From Phytomonospora endophytica (GTDB lineage: Bacteria; Actinomycetota; Actinomycetes; Mycobacteriales; Micromonosporaceae): 64,000 nucleotides of DNA. Under the pieces are notes generated by a model. That model did not search any database. It was not told the DNA's origin and worked only from the letters and a program-made list of their open reading frames with translations. This document shows, in pieces, positions 25,789 to 33,733 of the stretch (positions are counted from its first letter, which is position 1; the number at the start of each line of letters is the position of its first letter). The DNA lies in assembly GCF_014202425.1 (NCBI RefSeq), contig NZ_JACHGT010000003.1, positions 124,001 to 188,000 on the forward strand, read 5' to 3'. A program made the translations under genes and the position numbers.

Positions 25789-27524
25789 CACGCGCTCCCG
25801 TCCAGGAAGGCGACGAGTTCGGCGGTGAGGGCGGCGCCCCCGGGACCGTCGAGCGGGTCGTGACCGGCTCCGGCGGGTTCCCGGTATCGCACGTCGGCGG
25901 GCCGCAGCCGCCCGGATCCGAGGAGGCGCTCGACGATCCGCCGCGAGTGCGCGGCCGGGATGACCTCGTCGTGGCCGCCGTGCGCGCAGAAGACCGGTAC
26001 CTCGACACGTGCGGCGAGGATGTCGAGGTCGCGTGTTCCGAGCGCGTCGGTGATCGCGGTCCGCCCTTTCAGCCGGTCGATCATCGCCCGCACCTGCTCG
26101 TTGGCGTCGGCGTGCAGGCGCTCCGCCGACAGGAAGGGCGCCAGTGCCGCGCAGCGCGTCCAGCCGCCCGGCTCGGCCGCGGCGGCGAGCAGCGCGAGGA
26201 AGGCGCCGTAGCTCGTCCCGAGCAGCGCGGCCGGGCGTCCGTCGCGCTCGCCGGCGATCGCGCGGCCGAGATGGAGCACGTCTTCGAGGTCGGGACCACC
26301 CCAGGCGCCGTCGGCGGCGTGGCGGTGCGCCGGGCCGTAGCCGATGCTGCCGCGCTGGTTCGGGGCCACCACGGCGATCCCGGCGTCGGCGCAGGCGCGC
26401 AACACCGGTTCCCAGGCGAACTCCCAGGCGCCTTCCGGTCCGCCGTGCAGGGCCAGGACCACCGTGCGGGCCGTGCGGTGGTCGCCGTAACAGACGGCCT
26501 CGATCGGGCCGGCCGGCCCGGGAAAGCTCTTGAGCGCCGCCGTCGGTCCCGCACCGACGCGCGGAGAGAGGGGCGCCAGGCGCCCCTCTCCGTCCACGGT
26601 GGCCACCGTCGCCGGATCGGCCGGGGTTGTGAACACCAGGTGCAGGCCGCGCCGTCCCCATCCCGCGGCACGGATCACCCCCGGTGGCAGCGTGACCTCG
26701 CGGAGATCGTCGGATCCGGCCTCGCCGATCAGCAGCCGGGAACGCGCGCCCTCGGTGACCCGAAGGGCGAGCCTGGTCCCGGTGGGATCGAAGGCCAGCG
26801 GTCGCAGGCATCCCGCGAGCCCGTTCAGGCCGGGCGGGCAGCGCAGGCTGGTGCCGCCGGGATCGAACCAGCCGACGACCGTTCCGCGCGGGCCGGTCGC
26901 CGTGCCCAGCACGGTCCCGTGCGGCGACACCGCCAGCGGCACCACGGGCCAGCGGTCCACTCTCGCGTTGCCCGACGGGGCGTCGACGCGCACGACCCGT
27001 CGTCCACCGGCGTTGACGACGGTCGCGGTCAGGGAACACCCCGCCGCGTCCCACCACACCGGTCCGGCCACTCGGCCGGCGAAGCCCGCCACCTCACGGC
27101 AGGCCAGCCCCGTGGGTTCGACGGCGAAGAGGGTCGTGCGTTCCCCGTCCTCGCACGACAGCAGCCATGCCAGCACCTCCGGGTCCCGGCTGGGCAGACC
27201 GCGCAGGGCCTCGCCCGGCAGTTCCCCGACGGGCCGCGAACCGTGCGGCGACAAGACGTTCAGCCGGTGGCCGGCGTGACCGTTCAAGAGCGCCAGGACA
27301 CGGCCGTCGGCGCAGGGCACCAGTTGCGTCCCGTCCACGGGCACACCGTCGACGGGCATCAGCCGCGACCGCGCGCGCGGACCGGCCAGCGACCAGGCCT
27401 CGACCAGCGGCCGCGCCGATGCGCCCGCCAGCACGCACGCGGCGTACTCGCCGTCGGCGGAGAACTGGAAACTGAGCCGCCGGGGCACGACGGCGGCCGT
27501 CCTGGACGCGGTTCCGGTGGGCAC
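25788..27524 (-). CDS. S9 family prolyl-oligopeptidase-like peptidase (candidate leader peptidase)
   Basis: A 578-residue cytoplasmic serine peptidase. Residues 1 to about 330 form a beta-propeller-like domain; the C-terminal alpha/beta-hydrolase domain holds nucleophile Ser438 (GTSYGA), Asp in HGGHDEVIP and His in GAGHDPL. The GTG start at 27524 is chosen for its GAGGAGG site five bases upstream. Prolyl oligopeptidases are known to cut leaders in some class III lanthipeptide pathways (FlaP of flavipeptin). The precursor encoded just upstream has Tyr-Pro directly before the Cys-rich core, a fitting cleavage site. It is coupled by ATGA to the first exporter gene. Confidence 0.87.
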   Translation of the reverse strand: MPTGTASRTAAVVPRRLSFQFSADGEYAACVLAGASARPLVEAWSLAGPRARSRLMPVDGVPVDGTQLVPCADGRVLALLNGHAGHRLNVLSPHGSRPVGELPGEALRGLPSRDPEVLAWLLSCEDGERTTLFAVEPTGLACREVAGFAGRVAGPVWWDAAGCSLTATVVNAGGRRVVRVDAPSGNARVDRWPVVPLAVSPHGTVLGTATGPRGTVVGWFDPGGTSLRCPPGLNGLAGCLRPLAFDPTGTRLALRVTEGARSRLLIGEAGSDDLREVTLPPGVIRAAGWGRRGLHLVFTTPADPATVATVDGEGRLAPLSPRVGAGPTAALKSFPGPAGPIEAVCYGDHRTARTVVLALHGGPEGAWEFAWEPVLRACADAGIAVVAPNQRGSIGYGPAHRHAADGAWGGPDLEDVLHLGRAIAGERDGRPAALLGTSYGAFLALLAAAAEPGGWTRCAALAPFLSAERLHADANEQVRAMIDRLKGRTAITDALGTRDLDILAARVEVPVFCAHGGHDEVIPAAHSRRIVERLLGSGRLRPADVRYREPAGAGHDPLDGPGGAALTAELVAFLDGSA

Positions 27525-27618
27525 CCGGGCCTCCTCACTGGGGTCACGCGGACCGGCGGCACGGCGTAGCATCCACGATGGACCGTCGGCCGGACGCAGG
27601 AACGTCTCCGGTGTTGGA

Positions 27619-27657
27619 GCCCTGTTCGGAGCACCTGGTTCGTGCTCCGAACAGGGC
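27619..27657. terminator. Hairpin between precursor gene and S9 peptidase gene
   Basis: Perfect 16-base arms (27619-27634 and 27642-27657) around a seven-base loop lie six bases after the precursor stop on the minus strand. There is no U-tract. The genes beyond are co-oriented and have no other clear promoter, so it is probably a partial terminator or mRNA-stabilising stem. Either would give more precursor transcript than peptidase and exporter transcript. Confidence 0.7.
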
Positions 27658-27663
27658 CGGGGA

Positions 27664-27810
27664 TCACTTGGTGGGCTTGAAGGTCACCTGACAGGTGTAG
27701 CCGCAGGTGTAGCTGCACGGGTACAGGCCGACCTCGGCCTCCTCGTCCTGCAGGACCTGAAGAGCCTCCACGTCCGTTTCGGGCGTGAGCTTCGCCAGAT
27801 CGAATTCCAT
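27664..27810 (-). CDS. Lanthipeptide precursor peptide
   Basis: A 48-residue peptide from ATG 27810 (GAGGGGG about nine bases upstream). The leader, residues 1-31, is acidic and holds LAKLTPETDVEALQVLQ; it recalls both the LPETD stretch of class IV leaders and the LQ motifs of class III leaders. The core, residues 32-48, is CSYTCGYTCQVTFKPTK. Every fourth residue is Thr (35, 39, 43, 47) and Cys stands at 32, 36 and 40. Dehydration of Ser/Thr and addition of Cys would give (methyl)lanthionine rings. It lies directly after the synthetase gene. No similarity to a named lanthipeptide was recognised beyond the Cys start and Thr-Lys end shared with cinnamycin and duramycin. Confidence 0.88.
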   Translation of the reverse strand: MEFDLAKLTPETDVEALQVLQDEEAEVGLYPCSYTCGYTCQVTFKPTK

Positions 27811-27850
27811 CGTGTTCACCCCCTCTCTTCCACGTGTGGCGGACATGCGC

Positions 27851-30526
27851 TCACCTGTCTCCGGTGAACGATTCGGGCAGCCAGGGCCGGCGTCCGCCGG
27901 ACCGCAGCCGCGTCAGGAAGGCCAGCACCCCGGCCAGGCCGGTGCCGAAGTCGGCGCGGACCGTCGCGCCGGTCTCGTCGGGCACCAGGAGCCGGCCGTG
28001 CCGGACGACGGTCCGCATCGCCAGGGCGGTGGCGATCTCGCCGGCCCACTCCCGGTAGCGCTCGTCGCCGGTGGCGTCGGCCAGGTCGAGCAGGTACTCC
28101 CCGTCTCCGGCGAGGCCGTGGCACTGGGAGGTGCCCGCGTGGCGGCGCGCTCGCCGGACTGTGCAGGCGGCGGCCTCGGCGAGGTTCCGGGTGCGTGGAT
28201 CGCCCGTGGTCAGCCAGAGCTGGATCAGGAAGGTCCCGACGCCCGAGGAACCGGCGCACCAGTGGTTCTTGATCGGCCCGCCCGACTCGTCGGGCCAGCG
28301 CGCGGCCCCGTCGTCGACCCGCGCGAGCTGGCCGAGGCTCCGGCCCGCCTCGACGGCGAGTTCGCCGAAGTCGGCGCGGCCGGTCGCGCGGTTGACCGAG
28401 AGCAGGAAGGCGCCGATCCCGGCGGTGCCGTGCGCGAAACCGTAGTGCGCGGTTCCCGCGAACAGCGATGGGGACGTGCGCGGCACCGGCCAGATGAGCA
28501 GGCCGCCGTCGTTCACGGCCCGTTCGGCGAGCAGTTCGGCGGCGGCGACGGCCCGGCGGGTGAAGTCCTCGTCCCCGGTGGCGGCGGCGAAGTGGAGCCA
28601 GGTCAGTCCCGCGCCCGCGAGGCCGTGCGCCACGTCGGGATTGTCGGCGTCGGCGGGCAGGCGGCGGGCCAGCGCGACGGCGGTGTCGGCGAGTTCGGGC
28701 TCGTCGAGGTCGAGTGCGGCGTCGAGCAGCGCCCACGCGGTGCCCGCGCGTCCGAAGTGGACACCGGGGAGTGCGGGGCCGCCGGTGTCGGCGCGCGCGC
28801 CGATCCAGGTGGCGATGTCGCGGAGGGACTCGCGCAGGACGGCGTCACGGGGACGGACGAGCCGCAGGGCCGCGAGGACGCCCGAGGCGCCGTGCTGCAC
28901 GTTGAGCGGGTCGGTGCGGGCGGCGAAGCCGTCCTGCGGCCACAGTCGCTCGGGGTCGTCGAGGTCCATGGTCGCCAGCAGGTGCCCGACGATCCCGTCG
29001 ACGGGAAGCTCCGGTTCGGTCCGCCGCCGGACCGGCGCGGGCGCCGAATCGTCCAGTGTGGACAGGACCGCGCGCACGGCCGGGATGTCCGGCCGGCGCG
29101 CCGGGTCGGGGTCCATCAGCGCGGTGATCGTCGGCGCCAGCGCGGCGGCGGTCGCGTTGCCCTCGGCGAGTCGTTCCAGCCAGCCCGCGATCCGCTCGGC
29201 GGGTTCACGGGCCGGGGGCTCGTCGTCGGCGAGTTGCGGGTCGATGCCGGTCGCGAGGTGGAAGAGCGTCGCGCCGAGGCCGTAGAGGTCGGCGGTGGTG
29301 GGAGGGGCGGGTGCGAGCCATTCGGCGGCGACCTGCTCGGGGGCGCCGTAGGCGGGTGTGTAGGCCCGCACGACCGGTTCGCCGGGAACGGCCACGAGTT
29401 CCAGGTCGATGAGCCGCACGCGAGCACGGGCGTCGACCATGACGTTGCCCGGGTTGAGATCCCGCAGCACGAACCCGTCGCCGTGCATGCGCTCGACGAC
29501 ATCGCACAGGCCGCGCGCTATCCGCGCGACCACCGCCGGAGGCGGCCCCCAGTCGGCCTCGTCGGCGCGCACGTTGCGAGCGATCCACAGCCGCAGGTTG
29601 TGCCCGGCGATGGCCTTCTCGACGAGGAACTGGTCGCCCTGCTGGGCGAAGGTCTCCACGAAGCCCGGGGTCAGTCCCGATCCGTTGAAGCGCAACAGGA
29701 GATCGGCCTCGTGGCGCAGGGCCGTGCGGGCATCGGCGCCGGACAGGTCGGCACCGCTGTGGCGTCTCGCCTGCTTGACGATGACGGCGTTGCCGTCGCC
29801 CTGGTCGGTGGCGCGGAAGACGCCACCGGTGAAGGAGTGCCGCACCGCCCCGGTCACCAGGTAGCGGCCGTTGAGCAGCACCGGCCCGCCCGAACCGGAG
29901 GCCCCGGACGGTTTCGGCTTCCGCGGAGTGGTCAGCGGGTCGGCCGGCGCCCAGTCGGGCGTGCTGAACCACGCCTCGCGCCGATCGAGGACGAGCGTCC
30001 CGTCGGGCGCCTCCAGCATCGCCTCGAAGGTCCCGTCCACCGACATGGCCTCGACCCCGCTGTACACGCCGAAGCGGTAGTGGACGAGGGAACCCGGCCG
30101 CACCGGACGGTCGGAGAGGATCCCTGGACCGGGCAGCCCACGCGTGGCCTCGTCGAGCTCGGCGGCCAGCTCGCGCCAGTGTTCCCCGTCGACGTCGGGA
30201 TAGGCGGTGATGAACTTCCCGCCACCGGCGCGGGCGGCGTGCGCGGCGCCCAGCTCGCGGACCGCGTCGAGATCGGCGGCGAACTTGAAGGGGCAGCGCC
30301 GGCGGGCGAGGATGTCGGCGACCCTGGCCAGCACCACCGGCGCCGACAGGGGAGTGGCCGACACGTGCAGCTTCCAGCCCTGCACCGGGCCACCGCCGCC
30401 GAAAGGCTCGGCGACGCACCATTCCTCGCGCGGTTCGACGCGCCAGTCCACCAGGCCGTGCCGGGCGAGCGCCGATCGCACGCAGTCGGTGAGGAGGCGA
30501 TCCCCGGGACGCGCCGTCGTGTCCAT
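27851..30526 (-). CDS. Class IV-type lanthipeptide synthetase (LanL: lyase, kinase, zinc cyclase)
   Basis: An 891-residue modification enzyme. The N-terminal 200 residues are an OspF/SpvC-type phosphothreonine lyase domain (GWKLHVSATPLSAP, Lys52/His54; FKFAADLD; GGKFITAYP; HYRFG). The kinase domain (about 215-500) has the catalytic loop LRDLNPGNV with Asp356 and IDLELV in place of DFG. The C-terminal LanC-like domain keeps the zinc ligands Cys757 (HWCAG) and Cys802-His803 (QCHG), which class III enzymes lack, so class IV is the better call. It phosphorylates precursor Ser/Thr, eliminates phosphate and closes thioether rings. It lies nine bases after the radical SAM gene and 40 bases before the precursor. 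Confidence 0.92.
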   Translation of the reverse strand: MDTTARPGDRLLTDCVRSALARHGLVDWRVEPREEWCVAEPFGGGGPVQGWKLHVSATPLSAPVVLARVADILARRRCPFKFAADLDAVRELGAAHAARAGGGKFITAYPDVDGEHWRELAAELDEATRGLPGPGILSDRPVRPGSLVHYRFGVYSGVEAMSVDGTFEAMLEAPDGTLVLDRREAWFSTPDWAPADPLTTPRKPKPSGASGSGGPVLLNGRYLVTGAVRHSFTGGVFRATDQGDGNAVIVKQARRHSGADLSGADARTALRHEADLLLRFNGSGLTPGFVETFAQQGDQFLVEKAIAGHNLRLWIARNVRADEADWGPPPAVVARIARGLCDVVERMHGDGFVLRDLNPGNVMVDARARVRLIDLELVAVPGEPVVRAYTPAYGAPEQVAAEWLAPAPPTTADLYGLGATLFHLATGIDPQLADDEPPAREPAERIAGWLERLAEGNATAAALAPTITALMDPDPARRPDIPAVRAVLSTLDDSAPAPVRRRTEPELPVDGIVGHLLATMDLDDPERLWPQDGFAARTDPLNVQHGASGVLAALRLVRPRDAVLRESLRDIATWIGARADTGGPALPGVHFGRAGTAWALLDAALDLDEPELADTAVALARRLPADADNPDVAHGLAGAGLTWLHFAAATGDEDFTRRAVAAAELLAERAVNDGGLLIWPVPRTSPSLFAGTAHYGFAHGTAGIGAFLLSVNRATGRADFGELAVEAGRSLGQLARVDDGAARWPDESGGPIKNHWCAGSSGVGTFLIQLWLTTGDPRTRNLAEAAACTVRRARRHAGTSQCHGLAGDGEYLLDLADATGDERYREWAGEIATALAMRTVVRHGRLLVPDETGATVRADFGTGLAGVLAFLTRLRSGGRRPWLPESFTGDR

Positions 30527-30535
30527 GACCGCGCC

Positions 30536-31591
30536 TCAGCCGTCGAGGCCGGGATTCGCGTAGGCGGGCCGTGCGGCGATTCTGGCCCGGACCCGTTCGT
30601 CGCCGAAATGTTCGTCGATCTTGCGGGTCGCCTCGGCCCACTCCGGCCAGGTCCGCGCGCCGGACAGCACCGAGGTCACGAAGGGATCGCTCCAGCGCTC
30701 GACCGAGCGCCGCCAGAGCTCGGCGGCCGGTTCGGTCAGCAGGTTGCCGACCGTGCCCTCGTAGATGGGCATCGCGCGCACCTCACCGTCCGGTTCGACC
30801 TGCATCGCCGGGAACACCATCCCGTCGGCGATCAGATCCGGGTGCATCTGGAGCTCGCGATTGCCGGTGGTCTGCACGTCGACGGTCGACGGCGCCACAC
30901 CACGAAGCAGCGCCCGGAAGGACTGGCCGGTGAGCCGCTCGACCTGCTCCTCGCTCAGCAGCTCCTGCCGCGCGAAACCCGCCCGGCTGGCCAGACCCGA
31001 CGGCACCACGGCACCGAACAGGACCGTGTGCAGCATCGGGAAACGCGGCAGCACCTCACGGCAGAAGCGTTCGAGCCCGTCGATGTTGCCGCGCATGACG
31101 ACACTGTCGATCCCGAAACGGAACGGCGGCTGACCGGCCGAGTAGCGCAGATCGGCCTCCCGGTTCAGCGCCTCCAGCGCCGACATCGCCCGCGCGTAGG
31201 AGCCCGCCCTGCCCCGGATCCGGTCATGCGTGGCCGCGTCGGCGCCGTCGACGCTCACGTGGATCTCGCTGAAGACGTCCATCAGCCGCCAGGCCGCGTC
31301 CGCCGTCAGCGCCCAGCCGCTGGTGTACAGCGCCGTCTCGATCCCCGCCGCGCGGACCCGCGCGGCGAGCAGGGTCAGCCCCGGCACGCTCATCGGCTCC
31401 CCGCCGGAGAACGCCAGCTGCGCCGGCCGCAGCGAGATCAGCGCGTCGGCGATCTTCAGCAGGTCGTCGAAGGGAAGTTGCCGGGAAGGTCTGCGCCCCG
31501 ACTCCGAGTAGCAGTGCACGCACCGTAACGGACAGGCGTAGGTGATGTCCCAGATGATGTAGGACGGACCGGTGAGAACCGAAGGCTCCAT
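30536..31591 (-). CDS. Radical SAM enzyme of the lanthipeptide cluster
   Basis: A 351-residue radical SAM protein with the 4Fe-4S motif C20-x3-C24-x2-C27 (ACPLRCVHC) and the GGEP SAM-binding motif (AFSGGEPMSVPG). The C-terminus (EGTVGNLLTEPAAELW) looks like a SPASM/Twitch region but has no cysteines for auxiliary clusters, so extra clusters are unlikely. The start at 31591 has GGGGGGAG seven bases upstream. It is the first gene of the operon, nine bases before the synthetase, and so probably makes a further carbon-centred modification on the precursor. Which one (epimerisation, carbon-carbon link or thioether) cannot be told. Confidence 0.9.
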   Translation of the reverse strand: MEPSVLTGPSYIIWDITYACPLRCVHCYSESGRRPSRQLPFDDLLKIADALISLRPAQLAFSGGEPMSVPGLTLLAARVRAAGIETALYTSGWALTADAAWRLMDVFSEIHVSVDGADAATHDRIRGRAGSYARAMSALEALNREADLRYSAGQPPFRFGIDSVVMRGNIDGLERFCREVLPRFPMLHTVLFGAVVPSGLASRAGFARQELLSEEQVERLTGQSFRALLRGVAPSTVDVQTTGNRELQMHPDLIADGMVFPAMQVEPDGEVRAMPIYEGTVGNLLTEPAAELWRRSVERWSDPFVTSVLSGARTWPEWAEATRKIDEHFGDERVRARIAARPAYANPGLDG

Positions 31592-32059
31592 CGCTTGCTC
31601 CCCCCAGGGGTCTACCCCGCAAGCTTCCGGCGGCCGGGTCCCACTGTCACTCGACCTACCCGACAGGCTGTGACGGCGATCATCGCCGCCGTCGTCGCGT
31701 AATGGCGGCCCGAGCGGCGGATCATCCCCGGCACGCGAACCGAAACACCGCTCGAAGCGGACGGAAGGCCGACCCTTTCCGGCCCGTCGGGCGTCGCCCG
31801 GAAGAGTGACGAACGGCCCGCCGGAAACACCCCCGCGAGTGCCCTGAGCGGCCAAGACGGCCCTAAAGCGGCCAATGCGCCGAAACGCCCGCCGGACCCA
31901 CCATAGTCCCATCGTGAAGTCCCACGGGCACCACGCCCTGCCCTTGCGATTGCGCTCGGGCACAGACTGATAACAACAGTTCGGCGAGGCCCCGCGAAGC
32001 CATTCACGCATCTAAACTGCTCGAACCTCGACCGAATGACTATTTACCTGGAGGCCCCC
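31592..32059. other. 468-bp divergent intergenic region
   Basis: No gene was found here. The region separates the lanthipeptide operon from the amino-acid importer operon and must hold both promoters. The right third is visibly AT-richer (ACTGATAACAACAG, ACGCATCTAAACTG, TGACTATTTACC) than the rest. Repeats of GCGGCCAA at 31849-31856 and 31876-31883 are short and may be chance. No long palindrome was seen. Confidence 0.6.
31944..31973 (+). promoter_or_regulatory. Candidate promoter of the amino-acid importer operon
   Basis: TTGCGA (31944-31949), an 18-base spacer and TGATAA (31968-31973) resemble a housekeeping actinomycete promoter. It would give a leader of about 80 bases before the GTG at 32060. 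This was assigned by eye only. Confidence 0.3.
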
Positions 32060-32893
32060 GTGGCTATTGGACGCCGACGCCGGCTGGCGGCATTCGGCGG
32101 GCTCGCGCTCGCCATGACATTGGCGATGAGCGCGTGCGCCAAGGAGCAGTCGACCACCGAGACGCCCGCGGGCGAATCGGTGACCCTGGTCAAAGCGGGA
32201 GCGCTGACGGTCTGCACGAGCCTGCCCTACCCGCCCTTCCAGGAGGACGTCAACGGCAAAGTCCAGGGCTTCGACGTGGACATCGTCGACCTCGCCGCCG
32301 CCAAGCTGGGCGTGACGCAGACGATCGTCGACATGCAGTTCGACCAGATCAAGAGCGGCGCCGCCCTTGAGGCCGGCACCTGCGACCTGGCCGCCGCGGG
32401 CATGACGATCACCGACGAGCGCAAAGAACACCTGACCTTCTCCGACCCGTACTTCGACGAGGCCATCGCCTTCATGACGCCGACCGGCGAGAAGATCATG
32501 ACGATCGACGAGGTGAAGTCGAAGGACCTGACGCTGGGCGTGCAGACCGCCACCACCAGCCTCCAGTACGCCACGGACAACGGTCTCGACCCCAAGCAGT
32601 TCAACGACGCCGGCAAGCAGCTCGAAGCCCTCAAGGCGGGCACCGTCGACGTGATCCTCCAGGACCTCCCGGTCATCTCCGAATGGCTGAAGAAGCCCGA
32701 GATCGGCTCCGCCTTCGAACTCGGCGGCAGCATCACCACCGGCGCCCAGTACGGCTTCGGCCTCAAGAAGGCCGCCGACCCGGTCCTGCTCAAGGCGATC
32801 AACGACGCGCTCGCCGAGGCGCGCGCCAACGGCAAGTACGACGAGATCTACCAGAAGTGGATCGGTACCGCGCCGAACCCGGCCACCTCATGA
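32060..32893 (+). CDS. Amino-acid ABC importer, substrate-binding lipoprotein
   Basis: A 277-residue extracellular binding protein of the polar amino-acid family (SBP family 3). It has a twin-Arg-rich N-terminus, a hydrophobic signal and a lipobox LAMSAC at about residues 22-27, so it is anchored to the membrane by a lipid on Cys. Family segments are LPYPPFQ, GFDVDIVDLAAAKLG and LTFSDPYF. The GTG start has GGAGG five bases upstream. The stop overlaps the permease start. The bound amino acid (glutamate/glutamine or a basic one) cannot be fixed. Confidence 0.93.
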   Translation: MAIGRRRRLAAFGGLALAMTLAMSACAKEQSTTETPAGESVTLVKAGALTVCTSLPYPPFQEDVNGKVQGFDVDIVDLAAAKLGVTQTIVDMQFDQIKSGAALEAGTCDLAAAGMTITDERKEHLTFSDPYFDEAIAFMTPTGEKIMTIDEVKSKDLTLGVQTATTSLQYATDNGLDPKQFNDAGKQLEALKAGTVDVILQDLPVISEWLKKPEIGSAFELGGSITTGAQYGFGLKKAADPVLLKAINDALAEARANGKYDEIYQKWIGTAPNPATS

Positions 32894-33726
32894 CCGACAC
32901 GCTCAAGGCTGAGCCCGGTCCGCGCACGCGGACCGGGCTCACGCCCCGTCAGCGCCGCAACTTCGGCGTCGGCGGACAGTACGTGGCCCTCGTCGCCGTC
33001 GTGGTCATCGCGATCGCGGTCGTCGACTGGTCTCGTATCCAGGACAACTTCTTCAACCCTGACATGCTCGGCAAGGTCTGGCCGGAACTGTTCACCATCG
33101 GCCTGGTCAACACCGTCATCTACACCGTCTCCGGGTACGCGCTCGGGTTCTTCCTCGGCCTGCTGATCGCCGTCATGCGGCTGTCCTCGCTGCGCCTGAA
33201 CCGCCTGCTCGCGCACGGGTACATCGAGATCTTCCGCGGCGTCCCGGCACTGCTGGTGTTCCTCATCCTCGCCTTCGGCCTGCCGATCGCGATGCCCGAT
33301 CGCGAACTGCCGTTCCCGCCCTACGGAACGGTCGCGCTCGCACTCGGGCTGGTGTCGGCGGCCTACATGGCCGAGACCTTCCGGGCCGGCATCCAGGCCG
33401 TGCCGAAGGGGCAGATCGAGGCCGCGCGCTCGCTGGGCATGTCGGCCCCGCGGGCGATGGTCACGATCGTGCTGCCGCAGGCGATCCGGATCGTCATCCC
33501 GCCGCTGACCAACGAGCTGATCCTGCTGTTCAAGGACTCCTCGCTGGTGTTCGCCATCGGGATCACGGCCGGCACCGCCGACCTCTCCAAGATCGGCAAC
33601 GACCTGGCCACCGAGCACAGCAACTCGACGCCCTTCGTGCTCGCGGGTCTGACGTACCTGCTGATCACGGTCCCGCTGGGCTATGTGGTCCGGCGGCTCG
33701 AAGCCCGACAGGCGAAGGCGAGGTGA
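32890..33726 (+). CDS. Amino-acid ABC importer, permease
   Basis: A 278-residue permease of the His/Glu/Gln/Arg family. A 40-residue cytoplasmic N-terminus is followed by about five or six membrane helices and the EAA loop ([26 protein letters not shown]). The start overlaps the stop of the binding-protein gene (ATGA). Codons 8-17 lie in a perfect 30-base palindrome described separately. Confidence 0.93.
   Translation: MTDTLKAEPGPRTRTGLTPRQRRNFGVGGQYVALVAVVVIAIAVVDWSRIQDNFFNPDMLGKVWPELFTIGLVNTVIYTVSGYALGFFLGLLIAVMRLSSLRLNRLLAHGYIEIFRGVPALLVFLILAFGLPIAMPDRELPFPPYGTVALALGLVSAAYMAETFRAGIQAVPKGQIEAARSLGMSAPRAMVTIVLPQAIRIVIPPLTNELILLFKDSSLVFAIGITAGTADLSKIGNDLATEHSNSTPFVLAGLTYLLITVPLGYVVRRLEARQAKAR
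32911..32940. promoter_or_regulatory. Perfect stem-loop inside the start of the permease gene
   Basis: Two 14-base GC-rich arms (32911-32924 and 32927-32940) with a two-base centre form an almost perfect palindrome within codons 8-17 of the permease. It begins 18 bases after the binding-protein stop. A stem here would protect the 3' end of the binding-protein mRNA or slow expression of the permease, giving excess binding protein. Base-perfect symmetry in a coding region suggests selection on the RNA. Confidence 0.6.
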
Positions 33727-33733
33727 CGCGGTG

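Noticed and set aside
24076-27057. Long 993-codon version of the first half-ABC exporter
   Set aside because: The first 420 residues are Arg-rich off-frame sequence within the S9 peptidase gene. The real start at 25788 has an ATGA overlap and begins the membrane domain.
27851-30526. Calling the synthetase class III (LanKC)
   Set aside because: Class III cyclase domains lack zinc ligands. Here the WCxG and CHG ligands are intact, so class IV fits better, although the leader's LQ motif recalls class III.
27785-31528. Plus-strand open frame of 1247 codons opposite the LanL and radical SAM genes
   Set aside because: Antisense shadow; composition Gly/Val/Arg/His-rich, no domain, and the opposite strand has complete enzyme motifs.
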